Below are positions 1 to 12,820 of a DNA stretch of 64,000 nucleotides, piece by piece; the first letter of the stretch is position 1; the number at the start of each line of letters is the position of its first letter. The notes beneath the pieces are model-generated. The model did no database searches. It was not told the DNA's origin and saw only the letters and a list, made by a program, of their open reading frames with translations. This DNA comes from Chinchilla lanigera (lineage: Eukaryota; Chordata; Mammalia; Rodentia; Chinchillidae), in NCBI RefSeq assembly GCF_000276665.1, contig NW_004955402.1, positions 2,001,725 to 2,065,724 of the forward strand, in the 5' to 3' direction. The position numbers were made by a program, and so were the translations under genes.

Positions 1-2784
1 CTGTGGACCAGGGCCGTCCCGCGGACTCACAAGAGTGGGCGCCGCTGTGCTTGCGGTGGGTGCCTCAGGGCCGGGGGGAGGTGCTCCCGTGCCGTGACCT
101 CCAGAGCAGTGACTTCCAGAGCGTGGAAAAGGCAGGTTTTTGTCTGCCAGGGAGCAGTGCAAGGGGCTCAACCAGTGCAGAATGCATTTCAGTTTCCAGA
201 CACATCTCTAAGGACTGTCCCTGACTAAGTCACATGCCTGATGCAGGAGAGGGGACCCTGAGATCAAAGGCAGCCCCCGCAGGGAAAGGCTTTGCCTGAG
301 GACCCCCCACCCATCACTTCACTGCCAGCACCCTTGTTGGCAGCCAAGGGAGGATGAGGAGCAGCTACCCACTTGGCCAAAGGTGGGCACTCCACTTTAG
401 TGCACTCCACTCTATGTGCTCCAATGCACTCCACTGCACTGCACTCCACTCTTCTCTCCACTGCACTGTACTCCTCTCTTCTCCTTTCCACTGCACTGTA
501 CTCCTCTCTTCTCCTCTCCACTGCACTGTACTCCACTCTTCTCCTCTCCACTGCACTGCACTCCACTCTTCTCCTCTCCACTGCACTGCACTCCACCTCA
601 CTCTACGGCACTCAGTCCACCCCACTCCATGGTGGGTGCAGCTGGATGATCCACACAGCACGCTCCCCCTGCCCTCCTACTTCAGAGGCTGCCCTTGCCT
701 TCCTGAACAAACTGCATGGGCACAGGGCACCCCAGCTGGCTAAGACCAGGGAGGGGACCGGTCCCATTGCTGACATCCCCTACCCCACCCCACAGCTAGC
801 CTCCTAGAAGACTTCCTGGTTTCAGCCCCGCCTCTTCACTGCCTGTCTTGGAACTCCACACCAGTGCCAGGCCTGCTCTGGGCACACCACAGGCCCGGAG
901 CTGCTGTAGAAGCAGCGGTCCCCTCACACTGCTCAGGTTAGTGTAGGAGGGCTCCATCCAGTCTACTGACCCCCCTGTACTGAGAAAATAAAGCCTTTCC
1001 CCTGTGGTCCTGCAAACCTGCTCCTGATTTATTTCTCAGGGAACGTGGACTCCAAAAGTCCTGTAAGTACTCATCTTGGGTAGTGTAGACACACTGGTCA
1101 TCTGCGAAGAGAGAGCGATGAGCAAGAGGTGCTTTTATCACTGCAAAGCTCCAGAGTCCAGCAGCCACCACGACCAGCAAAGGATCCCAGCACTAGGCAG
1201 AACGCCAAATGGCAGAGCCTAGCCAAAGAAGCCGCGCTGATTGCACCAGCCGGTGGGAGTGCGCTCAGAGGGCAGTCCCAGGCTGAGGGTGCATCTGAAC
1301 TCACAGGGTGCAGTGTGCAGCGCCGCCGGGAGCGCTGGTGGGAGAGGCAGGGACGCCCCGGCCCTTTCACGTCCCACACAGTGCCACCTCCTGAGTTGGC
1401 CTGGTGGGGACTCCTCTCCGATAGCGCTGGCGTTCTGGGGAGGGAAGGGGCTCTGGAGGCTCAGGCTTGGCGCACCGGCAGCTACAGAGGCCGAGGACTC
1501 CTCTGGCTGCTTCCTTCTGTGGGATCCCCCAGCCCCTCACTGGGGAGCTCTGCAGAGACCCCAGGGCAGGCAGGACTCGAGTGTGGAGTTCGCCGACGGG
1601 CCCTTTCTGGCACAGCGCAGCCCGGGCTTTCTGTCTCCAGGGACAAGCTGAGCAGTTCTCGGGCCTGGGGAGCAGAGGCCACATCAGGAGGTGCAGGTGC
1701 TGGGGCCGCCGAGGGGAAGCCCATTGTGCAGGTCACCTCGAGGTGCAGTGCCCGCAGGGCAGGACCAGGCTGTGAGTCAGTGAAGATCGCTGTGAATGAG
1801 GAGCTGCTCGGGGCTGGGCACTGGGGCCTGTGCCGCTCACAGCAAGACAGCCCCACGCTGCTGGACTGACTTCTCCACTGCTCCTCACCTGGGTGAGAAG
1901 GCCAGGGGTGAAAGGAGGAGGAATGGGGATGGGCAGGGAGGCCGAGGCAGGAGTGTTCAGGACCTGCTGGAGACTGGGCGCTTGGGGCCCTCTGCCTTCC
2001 TCTGAGCATTTGGACTCAGACTCCGAAGGCCTTTGCGGGGAGTGCTGCTGTGTGCGAGGGATCCCTGTGCGCTGTTTTGGAGGCAGCTCCTGGAGCAAGG
2101 AAGATGGAGGAAGCTTCCTGCACGGAAGGTCGAGCGCCCAGAGGGGGCTGAAGAGCTGGGCTGCAAGGGAGTCGCCGCCGCAGCGCCGTCCACCGGGCTC
2201 GGCCACTGCGACGGGCAGCTTCCTGCTGCAGAAGGCCCGGTGATTACAGCTGGGTTCGCTGAGACACAGTGACACGGGTGCTGCACGGCTCCCAGCTCCT
2301 CGCCAACAGCTCCCAAAAGGGGCTGGGAGGCAGGCTCAGGGTGACGTTCCCCACGCCCGCCTCAGCCATGGGCCTTCCTCATTTCCGGCCATGAGAGGTC
2401 AAGCCCTTTGCCCGCCCCTCCTGACAGCTGAGGAGGGGATGCGCTGGACCCTTGTCCCTCACCTCACACACTCGTGCGTGACAGGTGCGAGGAGGGCGAC
2501 GTGGGAGCAGAGGTCCTCGCCTCCTCTCAGCTCAGAAGCCAATCTCGCCGTCTCTAATGTTCAGGACTTCTGTTTCCTGGTGCAGATATGTGAGGCTGGG
2601 CTTCCGACAGCTGCTGATGGATCCACACCTGTGACGTGAGTTGGGGCCGCCGCCCGCTGCCGGCTCTCTGTGGCCCTGGCGCGTGGGCCTTAGGTCGAGT
2701 GTTTCACTGGGGCTTGGTGCCCTGGCAGTGTCCGTGGGAAAGCTCTTCCTTGCGGAGTGCACTGACCTGGCCTGGCTTAGGTGG
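1..2784. other. GC-rich, CpG-moderate segment without a recognised gene
   Basis: Apart from the minisatellite at 431-597 I recognise no gene or repeat here. CpG dinucleotides are relatively frequent from about 1200 to 1760 and again at 2030-2240, where roughly 17 are counted by eye in 200 bases. That is well above the mammalian background but not clearly an island. Open frames of up to 246 codons (1129-1869, plus) overlap open frames on the other strand, as expected from GC-rich DNA with few stop codons. An AATAAA lies at 985-990, but nothing upstream resembles a terminal exon. The segment could hold an unrecognised promoter or exon. Confidence 0.4.
431..597. repeat. 30-bp minisatellite, about five and a half units
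   Basis: Units start at 431 (27 bp), 458, 488, 518, 548 and 578 (partial). The unit begins CCACTGCACTG and ends in a pyrimidine run. A degenerate version of the CACTCCA motif reaches back to about 388. Unit length is a multiple of three and stop codons are absent, so frames on both strands stay open across it. This explains the apparent 110-144-codon ORFs. There is strong strand asymmetry, with C/T on the plus strand. It is probably polymorphic in copy number. Confidence 0.9.
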
Positions 2785-3135
2785 GTTTCTGTCGCTGTGA
2801 GGAAATACCTGAGTCAATCACCTTCCAAGGAGGAAAGTTGCCTTTTGTCTCAGTCAGAAGAGCTTCGGCCCGTGGCCTCTTGGCCCCACTGACAGTGCAG
2901 CATGAGGAAGTGAGTAAGGAAGCTGCTCACCTCCTGGCAGCCAGGAAGGGAGAGAGAAACAGGAAGGGGCAGGGCAGATGTTGTCTTTGAAGCCACGTCC
3001 TGTGTGACCTCACTTCCTCCCACGAGGCCCTGCTCCTTAATTTTCCATCACCTCCAGGTAGCACCACTTTCTGGCGACCCAGCCTTAGCACCCAAATCTT
3101 TGGGGACTTTTCAGATCCACATTCGACAAAGGTGC
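2785..3135 (-). mobile_element. MaLR-type (ERVL-MaLR) solo LTR, antisense
   Basis: The antisense signature starts GTTTCTGTCGCTGTGAGG and continues with a degraded 'rolling pin' of MaLR LTR sequence (GAGGAAAG, AGGCCCTGCTCCT). It ends TTTGGGGACTTTTCAGATCC near 3107, which corresponds to the 5' end of the LTR on the minus strand. No internal region adjoins it. Old and diverged. Confidence 0.6.
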
Positions 3136-4419
3136 CCTTCCCGTATAGGCTCTTCTTGTGACTTAGCAGTCTCTTTGAAGGTAATAGTATACCAAAAATC
3201 TGGCTTCATGGCTACGACACAACTTTCTGGACACTATTGAAGATTAGACAGCAACTGGGACCTTGCCTTTGCCCTTGCTCCTTCTTACACACTATGGAGC
3301 CAGATTTCTCATACCATTGATTTAATACGCTTTGCAAAAGCCATTAAATGTAGGGGAACGCACAGCAGAAACAGCATTCAGCTCCTTGTTCCAGGTACCT
3401 GAGTAATTTTGCATTTTAGATCTCTTTTATGCTGATTCATCATTACCTCCTCCTTGCTCTTTCAAAGATTCTTTACCATCAGTGGATAACTGATCCTCAA
3501 TTCAAAGAACACTATGAATCAATGTAAAGGACAAGGTTATTTAATGTGTTCCAGATGCAGGTAGCTATCAGGAGTACTAAACAATCAGAGAGGCTGTGGG
3601 TAGTATTGGAACCCCATTCCTCGAGTGATGGGACTGTGCTGATCTGCAAAATCTGTACCCAAACCAGGGGATAAAGCCAAATGAGGCAAAAGATCAGGAG
3701 TATTTGTGAAGCTTGGTCATGGTGTAATCAAGATTTCTGCAAGTCTCCTTAACAAATGATGCTATGCTCTGTTTCTGTCTCATGTCTAAATGATGCTATG
3801 CTCTCATTTCTATCTCGTTTCATTTTCATCAAACTCATAATCATAGAATTGATAGATAAGAGCAAGTGGTTATAGATGTAAAGACTGGAAGAAAATAACA
3901 CATTCCTGATAGCTTACAGAACTATTAATATCCTAACCAAAATTCAGTCATCTTTCTTTTTCCAATTCACTTTTACTTAATAGATGATAAACTATTTTGA
4001 ATTTGTGAATCTCTGAACCAGAGGCTGGTGTGGAGTGACCCCAAATCCCCAGTAGAAATGGTCAGCAGTAAATTGTCTCTGATTTTGCAATACTATGGAG
4101 TTGAATTTTCATTTGAAAAATAAAAACAGCCATTCACAAATTGATGGTACCTAAACTTATAATTCTACTTTAAGATACTTTTGGCTCTTGGCACATGTTA
4201 ACTGTTTTTGCTAGTTTTGCCATATCTGAGAGCAAAAGAAGAAGTTAGGAGACTCTGGTACCCATGTGTGGCTTGGAACTAGAATGAAATCCCAGCCCCC
4301 CTTTTCCTGTTGCCACCAGACTTGGAGAAGATAAAGTCCCAAGAGCCTGTGTGTGAACTCCACTTTTCCCCCTCTCCCACTCCTGCTTCCTCTTGACATC
4401 ACCCTTTGGGTGTCTCGGT
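3136..4419. other. AT-rich stretch, nothing recognised
   Basis: No gene, RNA or clear repeat is seen. The only local structure is a short direct repeat, AAATGATGCTATGCTCT-like, at about 3754 and 3788. Confidence 0.5.
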
Positions 4420-4731
4420 CACTTTTTTCTGATTGCTGAGACAAAATACCCGAGGCCCAAAATTAAGGAGGGAAAGGTTTATTTAGCTCACAGTGTGTGG
4501 AGGTTTCAGTCCATACTGGGCTGGCTCCAAGGCACACGGGCACATGGCACAGGGCAACCAGAGGAAGATAGCAAAAGCAACAAGAGCAAAAGGGAGGAAT
4601 AGCGGCAAGCAGCCTCTTTCCCTCCCTTATACTGTACGCAAACTACCCGCCCCAGGGCGGGTGTAGCACTCACATCCATACCCCACGACTGCCTGAGACT
4701 TTGGGGGAACACCCAGACACAGACCATAACA
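4420..4731 (-). mobile_element. MaLR-type LTR, antisense
   Basis: Begins near TTGCTGAGACAAAATACC, continues with GGAAAGGTTTATTTAGCTCA and GGTTTCAGTCCA, and ends with ACAGACCATAACA. This is the reverse complement of a MaLR LTR that starts TGTTATGGT. It is the same subfamily as the copies at 37271 and 38344. Confidence 0.75.
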
Positions 4732-5254
4732 CTGGGTGCCTAATCCTCTTAGGGGCCCATTGTCTTTAGTGGCCCTGAATCTCTAAGAACACAGGGAAGA
4801 ATAGGATGCAGGTGATTCAGCTGTCTGAGGTAGTGACTGCTCTGACTGAGCACACAGGCAAGAGAAAGAAAGATGGACTTTTAAAGCAATTATTCTAAAT
4901 TTTTTTTAAAAAATTAACTAACACACAGAACTTATACTTACTTATGAACCACAATGCTATAATTCCACATATATATTCAATGAGTAATGATCAAATCAGG
5001 GTATTTAGCGTTTCCTCAAATGGTATTCTTTCTTCGTGTTCTGCTTCCTATTCTTCTCCAGCTATGTTGAAATGTGTGATAAATTGTCAGGGTCTATGCT
5101 TACCCTACCGTGCTATAGAGCACCAGCGGGAATTCCTCCATCTACCTGCTGCCTTCATGGCTGGGAGCAAGGTTTGGCTGGGTCTTTCTGGTCTCTCTGC
5201 ACAGGGCCAGCTGGGTGTGGCTAAACCAGAGCTTGGGCACTGACGGTGCCTGAA
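4732..5254. other. Spacer without recognised feature
   Basis: AT-rich sequence with no supported gene or repeat assignment. Confidence 0.4.
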
Positions 5255-5965
5255 AGGAACGGAAATCAGTTCAGCCTTTATGGAAAACAGTGTGGAGGCT
5301 CCTCAGAGATTTAAAAATACAGCAACCTTGTGATCCAGCAGTGCTGCTCTGTACAGGTTGTGCCTCCAATAGAAATGGAGTCAGTATGTTGAAAAGACAT
5401 CTGCACTCCTGTGTTTACTGTGGAGCTGCTCACAGCCTCCAAGAAATGAGGACAGCCACAGTGTCCATAGCTGATGAATGGATAAGAAAATGTAAGCCAT
5501 GTGCACCATGGGACACTATCTAGCTGTAAAAGGACACAGTTTTGTCATTTACGGCAGCATGGGTGGGTCTAAAGATTGTGAGAAATCAGCCAGACACAGC
5601 ACCACAGGCACTGCACAGCCTCCCTGGTATGTACCATCTGCCTCAGTTGGTGTCCTGGGAAGTCGAGGGTGGAAAGGCAGCTGCAGGAGGCTGGGAGGGC
5701 AGGAGTAGGGCCAGGGGGAGGCTGCGGTGGGCACTGGGTTACAGTTAGATGGGAGTGAGGTGTCCTGGTGTGCCCGTGTGACTTGAGATCACAGTCATGA
5801 GTTGCACATTTCAAGGAACAAGAAGGAAAGATTTAGGGAGTTTTCTCCATACAGAAATAATGACTATTTGAGGAGACACGTGTGTTTAACCCTACTGAAT
5901 CATGAGGCACTGTGTAAATATGCTGGAATACTGCCTAGCACCCCACTAACAGGAACGACTGTCAA
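5255..5965 (+). mobile_element. L1 LINE 3' end relic, sense
   Basis: GGAAAACAGTGTGGAGG, the AGATTTAAAAATA stretch, GATGAATGGATAAGAAAATG and ATGGGACACTATCTAG follow the order seen in the end of L1 ORF2 and its 3' UTR. After that comes a degraded 3' UTR (TTACAGTTAGATGGGAG). Frames are broken by stop codons and the copy is strongly 5'-truncated. Confidence 0.75.
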
Positions 5966-8624
5966 GCCATCATATCAGAACATTTGGTAAGAGGCGATGG
6001 GCTGCAAGGATTCCCCAGAGGATTCCTTTTATTTGATCTCTCCTCAACCAGGCACCTTTGCACTCTTTGGAAGAGGATTCCAGGCATCTTTGGAACACAG
6101 CTCCGCCTCTTTAGGTAGGTGCTGTGGCCCCATCCCCAGAGACTCAGCCACAACTCAAAGGTCCAGGTCCCCGTCATGTATTTGGCTGCTCTTTCTCTGC
6201 CCAGTGTGCAATCCTTGCAAAAAGAGGCCTTTCTGTGTCTTGGAGTGGGGGTGGGTATGGCTGTGTGTATCCCCTGCATGGATGAGAAGCAGCTGCAATT
6301 GCCTGGGAGTTTTTCCTGCCTGGGCGGAAATTAAGGAGCTCTTGGAAGGAGCTATTCTCTCTGCACTTGTGGGAGTTCAAGTAGGACAATGAGTCTGGGT
6401 GGCAGAGGATTATCCAGGCAGCCACAAAAGGTTCAGGACCCTTTCATCTGAAAACCATCATCCCACATCCAGGGACCCCACTAAAGAGAGAGGGGTGGGT
6501 GGAAGGCCAGAGGAAGGAGCTTGTCTTTCTTTTTTATGATGCCAGGACTTTCTTGGCATGCAAATAACTCCGGTCACAATGCTGCTGACACTTTGCCAGA
6601 CCTTTCGGAATCCAGGCTGCAGAGTAACGTTTCCTCAGGATCTGCAGAGGTTGAGTTCAGAGGAGTAGCTGTTGCCTTAGAGTTGCCTGAGGGAGGGATG
6701 CCAGTGTATGTATGTATGTATGGGATGGGGGTGACAGGAAGAGCCTGCGTAGCACTGCAGGTGGGGCTAGCTCAGCTGTCCTGCTGGACTGGTGGGTCCC
6801 TTTGCAAAGGGCCAGAGGGATTTTATTTATGTACCACTTCACTTTAGTTTATTTACCACTTCACTTCTGGCCAAATTTGCTTCTTTCAACTCAAAGGGTT
6901 TATACTTTGGTAAAGCAATAAATCAAAGTACAACAAAAAATAACAATAGCCATAATATATATTATATTTTGTATTTTATATACAAATATATTACATATTT
7001 GAATGTATTCTATATATTGCCTATTTATGTATTACATGTATACTCTGTGACTGTCCATACATATAGGCACATACATATAGCACCTTTTAATCCATAAATC
7101 CAAAAGCTGAAATGTTTCCAAATCTTTAGCTCTGAGCATCAACCTCTTGGCACAGTGGAAAATCCCACACCTCACCTCAGTTGAAACACAGGTGTACTAA
7201 ACATATTGTATAAAATTACCTGTGTCTAAGGAATACAAGGGATACAAATGAATTTTCTGTTTTGGCTTGGATCTCATCCCTAAGACATCTCATTATGTAC
7301 ATCTAAGTATTAAAAATCCAAAATAAATCCAGAATCCAAACACCTCTGGTACCAAGTATTTCATAGAAGAAATACTCATTCCTGAAGTGTATTCCGAAGC
7401 CAAGTGAGACTCGCTAAGGGATGTGCTGGCCAAAGCTGAGTTCTTCCTACTTTCCTTGTGTGGACCATGTGCTGATCTGTTCGTCAGGATGGAGTTAGAT
7501 CTTAGCAGGGGCACTCTCTCCAGAGCGGCAGGCACAGGGCCCTGAGCTTGCTGGCTCTACTGTATGTGCCCTGGTCCCAGGGCATACTCTGAATGCCTTG
7601 CTAACCTTGCGGTCTGTAGGATCATCGCCCTGTTATCAGAGAAGCAGCGTTGATAAGGCAGGATGAAAGTTGCATGGCTGATCTAGGGGGTCAGAGTTTG
7701 CTCATGAAGGGTATGGGTGGCCACTCCCTGCCTATGAATAGGCATCTGCTGAAATGATGGAGCCAGTCACGTAAGGCCTGGACTCAGAGCATCAGGACAC
7801 ATAGACCAGGAGGACAGAGACCCCCTCACCAGATGCTGGCTCTGAGCTCTTGGTTTCTCTGGTGGAACTCTGTAACCTGCACCTGGACATCCTCAGCACA
7901 GAGCACTGACGCAGTGTCTGCCAACATCCTGGGACAAAGATCAAGACGGACAGGGCTGATGCCATTTCCAAGAGACGGAAATAAAAACAGATGGTTTAAC
8001 TGATTCCACTGAGGGACAGAGGCTCTCCGCAGTTGTGGTAGAACTGAACTGCAATTGTGAATTAAATAGACTGATGGGCGCTTGTTTCTCAGACCACAGA
8101 TAGCCCAACAAAGTAATACCACTGCATCCCAGGAAACAGTCATTTTTGTGCAAATAAAAGAGGAACCAGATGATAATGAATGTATCTACTTATTTTTCCG
8201 AGAGTATTTCAGCCTCAGGGAAGGCCGTGTCACAAGCCAGGAGCTGCTGTCCTCCTCCAGCACTCTTCTCCTCGCCTCTCCCCTTTTGCTCGCCCAAGGG
8301 GACCTGTGATCACTCAGGACAGCTCTTCCCAGGAGGGCTCAGAACTCTCAGTGCAGCACCTCACACAGTGTTTCCAGTGTCTGGAGTTAGCCCAATAAAG
8401 GACAAATCCACTGTAATATCTGAGCAGTTTTGACTAGTAACACATCAGCAGGTTTGCTAAGGAGAAAATGTAAAAGTCTTCCTCTTTATATATTACTCTT
8501 CCGCCTAGTTTCTTCCCACACCAAATTAGAACAAAATTAACAAGTAACCATAATTATTAGTTTCCTAAGTGACTTCTTAGAGATTTTCTTCGTGCTTCTA
8601 CAAGCAAGTTGAAATATACATGGA
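5966..8624. other. 2.7-kb stretch with no recognised gene
   Basis: Contains a short TATG tetranucleotide run at about 6706-6722 and an AT-rich tract at about 6940-7030. No exon or repeat family can be supported. Open frames are below 132 codons. Confidence 0.45.
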
Positions 8625-9138
8625 GTGATCAAAATAGTGAATATTTAAATTAAAAACATTTTTATTCCAGTAAAGGCTATATTGCTGTTAGTATCCCTCA
8701 GAGCCCTCCCCTCACTGTGAACACACTTATCCCACTCTTCTTGCCGCTTTCCTCTTTCCTGAGTATCTTCGTGAGAGGTGATAAAAAATATGACCGCTGC
8801 TGCCTAATGCCGTCCGACAGACGGGCAGGCTCAGAAAACACGGCAGTGTGTCCTCGCCCTCGGCACTGGATCTGCCACTGCATAATTTCTGGCTCTTCCC
8901 CAGAACGGACTGTGAAAGGTAAGCATTTTGAATGGATTCAGGACACTGAGGCAGCCAGAACAGGGCAACTAAAGACACTCAGGAAAGAGGACTTGGAGAG
9001 CTGCTTCAGAAAGAGAGAATGACGTGTGAGTGTGTGTGAAGGGAGGGGTGATTTTGAAAGGGGTAAATGGCAATGAGCCTTTCACTCTAATAACTTTAAA
9101 AATGTAAACATTTAATGGAGCTTTTTTTATCGCATCAT
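8625..9138 (+). mobile_element. Palindromic (snap-back) mariner derivative, copy 1
   Basis: The left arm (8625-8782) reads as the reverse complement of the right arm (about 8958-9138). Both carry the mariner 3' end, including the strings CTCTTTCCTGAGT and its complement ACTCAGGAAAGAG. Between them is a fragment of the C-terminal third of a mariner transposase, reading plus: a degraded catalytic-core piece, then a segment ending KGKHFEWIQDTEAA-like. The arms join at GTGATAAAAAATAT, the same junction as in copy 3 (about 27092). The element cannot encode transposase. The shared junction means it spread from one rearranged source. Confidence 0.75.
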
Positions 9139-9189
9139 ACACTCCCCCATTCCAGGGTTACCCATACCATCTGTACCTAACATAATCAT

Positions 9190-9545
9190 ATTGTATAGAT
9201 TTTTGCCTGACAGTATAGTCATTACTTTTTGCAGTTCTGTGTATAAATATGCAGTGATATATTTAATCAGTTTCCTACTAGGGAGCATTTGAGTTATTTA
9301 TATTGCTGTACCACTGACTGATTCTGCTGAGGGACAGAGGCTCTAATGATAGAGCGAATGACTTTGTACATATATTATTTCTCATGTGTATGGATATGTA
9401 TATGGGCTACGTTCCTAGAAGTGGAATTTCTGGGTCAAAGAAAGATGTATTTGTAATCTTGCAAGCATTTTCAGATATCCACGTCATATTTACAAACCTC
9501 TCAGTTCTTTATGAAAATGTCCTTTTCTCTGCAGCCTTACCCTAG
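9190..9545 (-). mobile_element. Old L1 relic, antisense
   Basis: The string CCTAGAAGTGGAATTTCTGGGTCAAAG and its surroundings resemble the reverse strand of the 3' region of old mammalian L1 (L1M-type) elements. No open frame is retained. The boundaries are approximate. Confidence 0.5.
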
Positions 9546-12500
9546 CTGTTTTATATAATTTAAAAAATTTTTGGTCGCTTCGCTAGATTAGAACTAGTAT
9601 GTCAGTAGAATTTTACGTAGCATTTCTCCTTCCCTGGGTGGGATTGGACGTTTCTTCTTCTGTTGCAGTGCATTTTTACTCTCCTATGTGCATCAGCTGC
9701 ATTTTCTAACTCATTAGCCGTGACAGGTGAGGCGCTGTTGTCAGTGGTCGCACCCCTGACTGCTCTGTTCTGACTCTGGGAAGCGCGCATGCGCCCAGAG
9801 TATCATTACTGGGGCGTGAGGAGCTTTGCTGGCCCTGTGGGTGCCGGGGGATGGAGGACTTTGGGTCCCAGGACGGGACCAACAAGACTAGATGGTCAGG
9901 GTGACTCCAGTGGCACAGGGCTGCAAGTGCCAAGGTGAAGGGGCCATATCTTGTTCCGCGGTGGAAGACTACAGCGGCAAGTAGAACGAGTGTCTGGATC
10001 ACCCCGCTTGCTGTTCCATGTACACTGCTGCCTGTGCTGGACAGTCTGTAAATTCACGTTCCAGGTGCCTCCTATTAAAGGTCACTAAACATAACATGTG
10101 TGACAGGGAACCCTGCTGGGTAGGGTTTTATTTCTTAGGTACATATAGCAGTTGGTGGGTTTTGGTTCACACCCTGGTGTTTGAGTCACCTCTAGGCCCT
10201 ACTTTAATCTTACTGGCCAGGAGCCCCAGACCTTGGCCCTGGAATGGAGGTTTGGAGGGGAAAGGGAATTTTCTCTCTGTCACCTGGGGTTGAGCAGTTA
10301 GAAGGAAAACGTTTGACCTAAGACCTGTTTCCCTCTCTAAACTGCCTAGCTAGATTAGTAGAGCAAGGCAGGAGGAGGAATACATATAAACTAGGCCGGC
10401 TGAAACCTAGAAAATGAGAGGCTTCCAAATCTCAAGGTCTCGCTGACTGTGCATTCTTACTTGAAGCAGATGAGACCCTAAATTCACTGATATTTCTATT
10501 TTCCTTGGTATTCAATGCATCTCACTAAAAAAAGGAAAGGATGTCTTTTAATACTTTCAAAGCTAAATATAAATTGCTTTTTAATTGGCTATTGCTTGCA
10601 GTTATTTCATGTTACCTGCTTCTCCTTAGCTCAGTGTTCCAAGCTGACAAAGGGACACTGACCTCTTACTGTGTGCAGGATACAGGGGAGGGCACGAGGG
10701 CCTTACCTGGGTTCTGAGCCACATCTTCATTCATTGTGCCACTGACAACAGGGTGAATCCCTCCGTCCCCTTTTCAAGGATTACACACAAAAGTGTTTCA
10801 TGAGCTTGCCTTTCCTAGCTTTGTAATATTTAACCCTGCTGGTGAAAACAAACACATTCCTTTTACTGATTCTAGAATCCTAGAAGTTGGTTTTACTTAA
10901 CCAAATTAGAAGAAAAAAATGTGCAAGCAGAGACACCCAAGAACTCTTGGATAATTCTGCTTTACATGTGAACATCCTGACACTCGTGAACAGGTGTGCG
11001 TGCCTCTGTGTGTGTGCATGTGTCAGGACACATAAGCAGACAGCTGGCTGCTTGGTCTCTATCCCAGGATTTCGTCTCCACTAAGATTCTTCGTGACCCC
11101 TTGCACCCGAAGGAGACAGGTGGATTCTCAGTGTTCTCGAAGCCCAGCGCTTTCCTGGCTCTCACAGCTGATAGCTCCTGGGTAGATGAGTTTATAAGAT
11201 GGCCTTCAATATTAAAATAATGAATAGGGTTTAATGCGATTCTAAAAAGCCATTTGACCAGGGCGAGTTGGCTTAGGTGCAAGAAGCAGTTTTCAGTGAG
11301 TTCTCATTGATGTATGATTTTCTAACTGCATTTTCTTAGGAACACAAAATATCACCAGGGTGAGCAGTAATTGGCTTTAAATAATTGTATTATAGTGACT
11401 CCCTATTAATTTTAGATCAAATTAATACTAATCTTTCTATGCTTTATGCTTCTTTTCAAGGTCACAATCTCAAGGGATCAGATGAAAAAGAAACCCATAA
11501 AATCAAGGGCCTTGATGCTTAAAATCCAGTGCTGAAGCAGCAACCTGCTGCTATCACGGTTTGTTGGATGCAGAAAATGCCACACAGACATCACATGATC
11601 TCCATGTGACCCTATAAGCTATTGATAACGCTGTTTTCCAGAAGCCTGAGCAATCTTGGAAGTGTTTCTGTTTTCCACCACAGCAGGAGCTGCTTGTGTG
11701 AACCACACCTTTGCTATAGTAGTCTGTGATACTAGACACAGGTCTTGACTCCATGTTCTTCTTGCATGCATTTTATTCCTAGTCGGCTCAGTTCTCTTTT
11801 GGACATGGTACACTGTTTTGTTAATATTCAGAGCAGGAAAAATGCAAAGTTATGTTCATTTCTGGGTCAGAATCCCGAAGCCCTCTTCCTCTGCCAGAAC
11901 TGTCACAGAGGCCCCGGGTGTCAGTGGGCCCTGTACCCTGTTCCCCCTGCCGCACCAGGTAGCTGCCTGCTTCTGTTCAAAAGACCTTTCTTCTTCCTTT
12001 TTTCATTTGTTTAACCAAAGACACAAACATCAGAATGCTCACTATAAATTACAAAAAAAATTAACATTTCTTCATTGTGTTTCCTAATTGCAATATGTCC
12101 ATTAGATTAAGAAACACCTAGCCCATTAGTACAGCACGCTTTGGTATGTCTGTGGGGTCTTTGCAGGGATGACTGGGAATCCAGCCAGTGAGGGTGAGGA
12201 CCCACCTGAGCTGCGACTGACGCCCTCCAATAGGCTTGCAGCTTGGGAGGAATAGAGAAGTCTGTTGAGTTCTTGGAAGCTCCAGTCTGCTTCGACTACT
12301 TCCAGTGTGTCTTCTGCTGCTGGCACCTGTGGGTGTCAGACTTGTCAGTGAGTCTCCAGGGCACTTCCAGGTCTCCAGCTCAGACTGGGGCTGTGTCTTT
12401 GATCCCTCCTGTTAGGCAGCTTTCAGCTTCTTGAACTGAGCAGCCACTGGCTCCTTGATTCTGTTCCTCTGAAAGAATTCTAGACAGCACATTTAGGTTG

Positions 12501-12820
12501 GCTGATAAAGTGGAACGCAGAAAATCAGCGCAGTTCTACTTTACTTAAGCATCTCTTTCTGTTTCCTGGAGACGTGTATAGGGAAAGAGAATTTTTCCAC
12601 AGGATACTTTCTTCATGCATAAAGTTCTGAATTCCCTTAATCCTTCCTCTTTGACGACTTCAGTAGTTGGTATGTTTATTCTCAGTCCAAACCTTTTATT
12701 GAGATATCTGTTACACACAGATTTCTACTGGAAAAAATTGGAGTCAACCCATAACTATGCAAGTATGCCGCCGGAATAAAAGGGGTGAAAAGAATAAGCT
12801 AGTTAACAGTGTATGAGTTT
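9546..12820. other. 3.3-kb stretch with no recognised gene
   Basis: I see no exon, RNA gene or well-preserved repeat. 9730-9990 is locally richer in CpG (for example GCGCGCATGCGC at 9783). Weak MIR-like resemblance near 10640-10770 was not strong enough to call. Confidence 0.4.

Noticed and set aside
264..807. Repetitive open frames of 98-144 codons on both strands
   Set aside because: They are read from the 30-bp minisatellite, whose unit is a multiple of three. No promoter, splice or conservation evidence supports translation.
1129..1869. 246-codon plus-strand gene in the GC-rich left end
   Set aside because: Equally long frames occur on the minus strand and no protein family is visible.
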